From NCBI RefSeq assembly GCF_014982715.1, contig NZ_JADCJY010000002.1, forward strand, positions 310,001 through 374,000: a stretch of DNA of 64,000 nucleotides. Direction: 5' to 3'. The notes under the pieces are model-generated. The model was not told the origin of the DNA and did no database searches. It saw only the letters and a list, made by a program, of their open reading frames with translations. Position numbers and translations under genes: made by a program. Positions 63,373-64,000 of this stretch are shown piece after piece. The stretch is from Gallalistipes aquisgranensis. GTDB lineage: Bacteria; Bacteroidota; Bacteroidia; Bacteroidales; Rikenellaceae. Every line of letters begins with the position of its first letter. Position 1 is the first letter of the stretch.

Positions 63373-64000
63373 ATGTCAGGTAACAAGGAAAAGAAGAGTG
63401 CCGACGGCGCTCTGAAAGAGTACGACTACTCCGATGCGGTGGAGACGGCCAAGGCCTATTTCCGGGGCGACGAACTGGCCGCCACGGTGTGGGTGAGCAA
63501 GTACGCCCTGAAAGATTCGATGGGCAAGCTCTACGAGAACTCCCCGGAGCAGATGCACTGGCGGATCGCCGGCGAGATCGCCCGGATCGAGGAGAAGTAT
63601 CCCAATCCGATGGACGCGGCGGAGATTTACGGGCTGCTGAAGGATTTCCGCTACGTGATCCCGCAGGGAGGTCCCATGACCGGCATCGGAAACAACCTGC
63701 AGGTGGCCTCGCTGTCGAACTGTTTCGTGATCGGCCACAAGAACCCGGCAGACTCCTACGGCGGCATCATCCGCATCGACGAGGAGCAGGTGCAGCTGAT
63801 GAAGCGGCGCGGCGGCGTGGGCCACGACCTGTCGCACATCCGCCCCACGGGCAGTCCCGTGCTCAACAGCGCCCTCACCTCGACGGGTATCGTCCCTTTC
63901 ATGGAACGCTATTCCAACTCCACCCGCGAGGTGGCGCAGGACGGCCGACGGGGCGCGCTGATGCTCTCGCTCTCGATCAAGCACCCCGACGCCGAGAACT
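63373..64000 (+). CDS. nrdJ: Adenosylcobalamin-dependent ribonucleotide reductase (5' part)
   Basis: The first 209 codons are present and the gene runs off the window. Features: DAVETAKAYFRGDELAATVWVSKYAL, the region YVIPQGGPMTGIGNN followed by ASLSNCFVIG with a redox cysteine, and RRGGVGHDLSHIRPTGSPV. These match class II, B12-dependent enzymes that make deoxyribonucleotides without oxygen. The ATG at 63373 is the first in frame. Assignment to class II rather than class I is by overall resemblance; the diagnostic C-terminal half is not visible. Confidence 0.85.
   Translation, partial: MSGNKEKKSADGALKEYDYSDAVETAKAYFRGDELAATVWVSKYALKDSMGKLYENSPEQMHWRIAGEIARIEEKYPNPMDAAEIYGLLKDFRYVIPQGGPMTGIGNNLQVASLSNCFVIGHKNPADSYGGIIRIDEEQVQLMKRRGGVGHDLSHIRPTGSPVLNSALTSTGIVPFMERYSNSTREVAQDGRRGALMLSLSIKHPDAEN

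Overview
The window looks like a chromosomal segment of a GC-rich Bacteroidales bacterium, most like Alistipes or another member of the Rikenellaceae. This is an inference from gene content, not a database result. The supporting signs are two SusC/SusD loci driven by hybrid two-component regulators, the Bacteroidota-type -7 promoter motif TAnnTTTG before many genes, a type-B fumarate reductase/succinate dehydrogenase, LpxK, a DUF3467 protein and a fused ornithine/glycine-lipid-type acyltransferase. I see no tRNA, rRNA, CRISPR array, insertion sequence or phage gene.

Left part (1-7.4 kb). A membrane-anchored sensor with a cytoplasmic winged-helix domain is cut by the left edge. Next come a DJ-1/PfpI gene and a divergent HxlR regulator with a palindrome centred on the DJ-1 promoter, then a translationally coupled PspC-PadR-PspC-membrane protein operon, and pfkA.

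Polysaccharide utilization locus 1 (7.4-24.97 kb). A hybrid two-component regulator with a long leader is followed by SusC, SusD, a beta-helix protein, an unusual formylglycine-enzyme-like/PL11-like fusion, a DUF4861 protein and a family 2 glycoside hydrolase. A perfect bidirectional terminator closes the locus. Housekeeping genes follow: tex, a YjbQ-family gene and a Xaa-Pro aminopeptidase.

Polysaccharide utilization locus 2 (29.3-43.4 kb). A second hybrid regulator is divergent from SusC, SusD, a surface glycan-binding lipoprotein and two tandem PL9 lyase lipoproteins that keep the calcium and catalytic residues. The PL9 pair, the DUF5123-like binder and the PL11-like protein of locus 1 point to pectin (homogalacturonan or rhamnogalacturonan I). 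The two SusC promoters each carry a direct repeat with an exact 21-bp period, which I propose as the AraC-type operators of the two regulators.

Right part (43.4-64 kb). Housekeeping genes: DUF3467, uvrC, a PlsC-GNAT lipid acyltransferase, 5-formyltetrahydrofolate cyclo-ligase, a zinc-type URO-D-like methyltransferase, fumarate reductase CAB, a DUF456 protein, cysE, an LTA-synthase-like sulfatase-fold enzyme, lpxK, a purine nucleoside phosphorylase, a repeat-containing lipoprotein, ssb, tsaB, a PfkB kinase, folB and the start of a B12-dependent ribonucleotide reductase. Among them sits a solitary PL6 lyase whose promoter carries a near-perfect UxuR/ExuR-like palindrome.

The strongest leads are the fusion protein of locus 1 with its altered PL11 signature, the 21-bp tandem sites at both SusC promoters, the uronate-type operator at the PL6 gene, and the DJ-1/HxlR operator.
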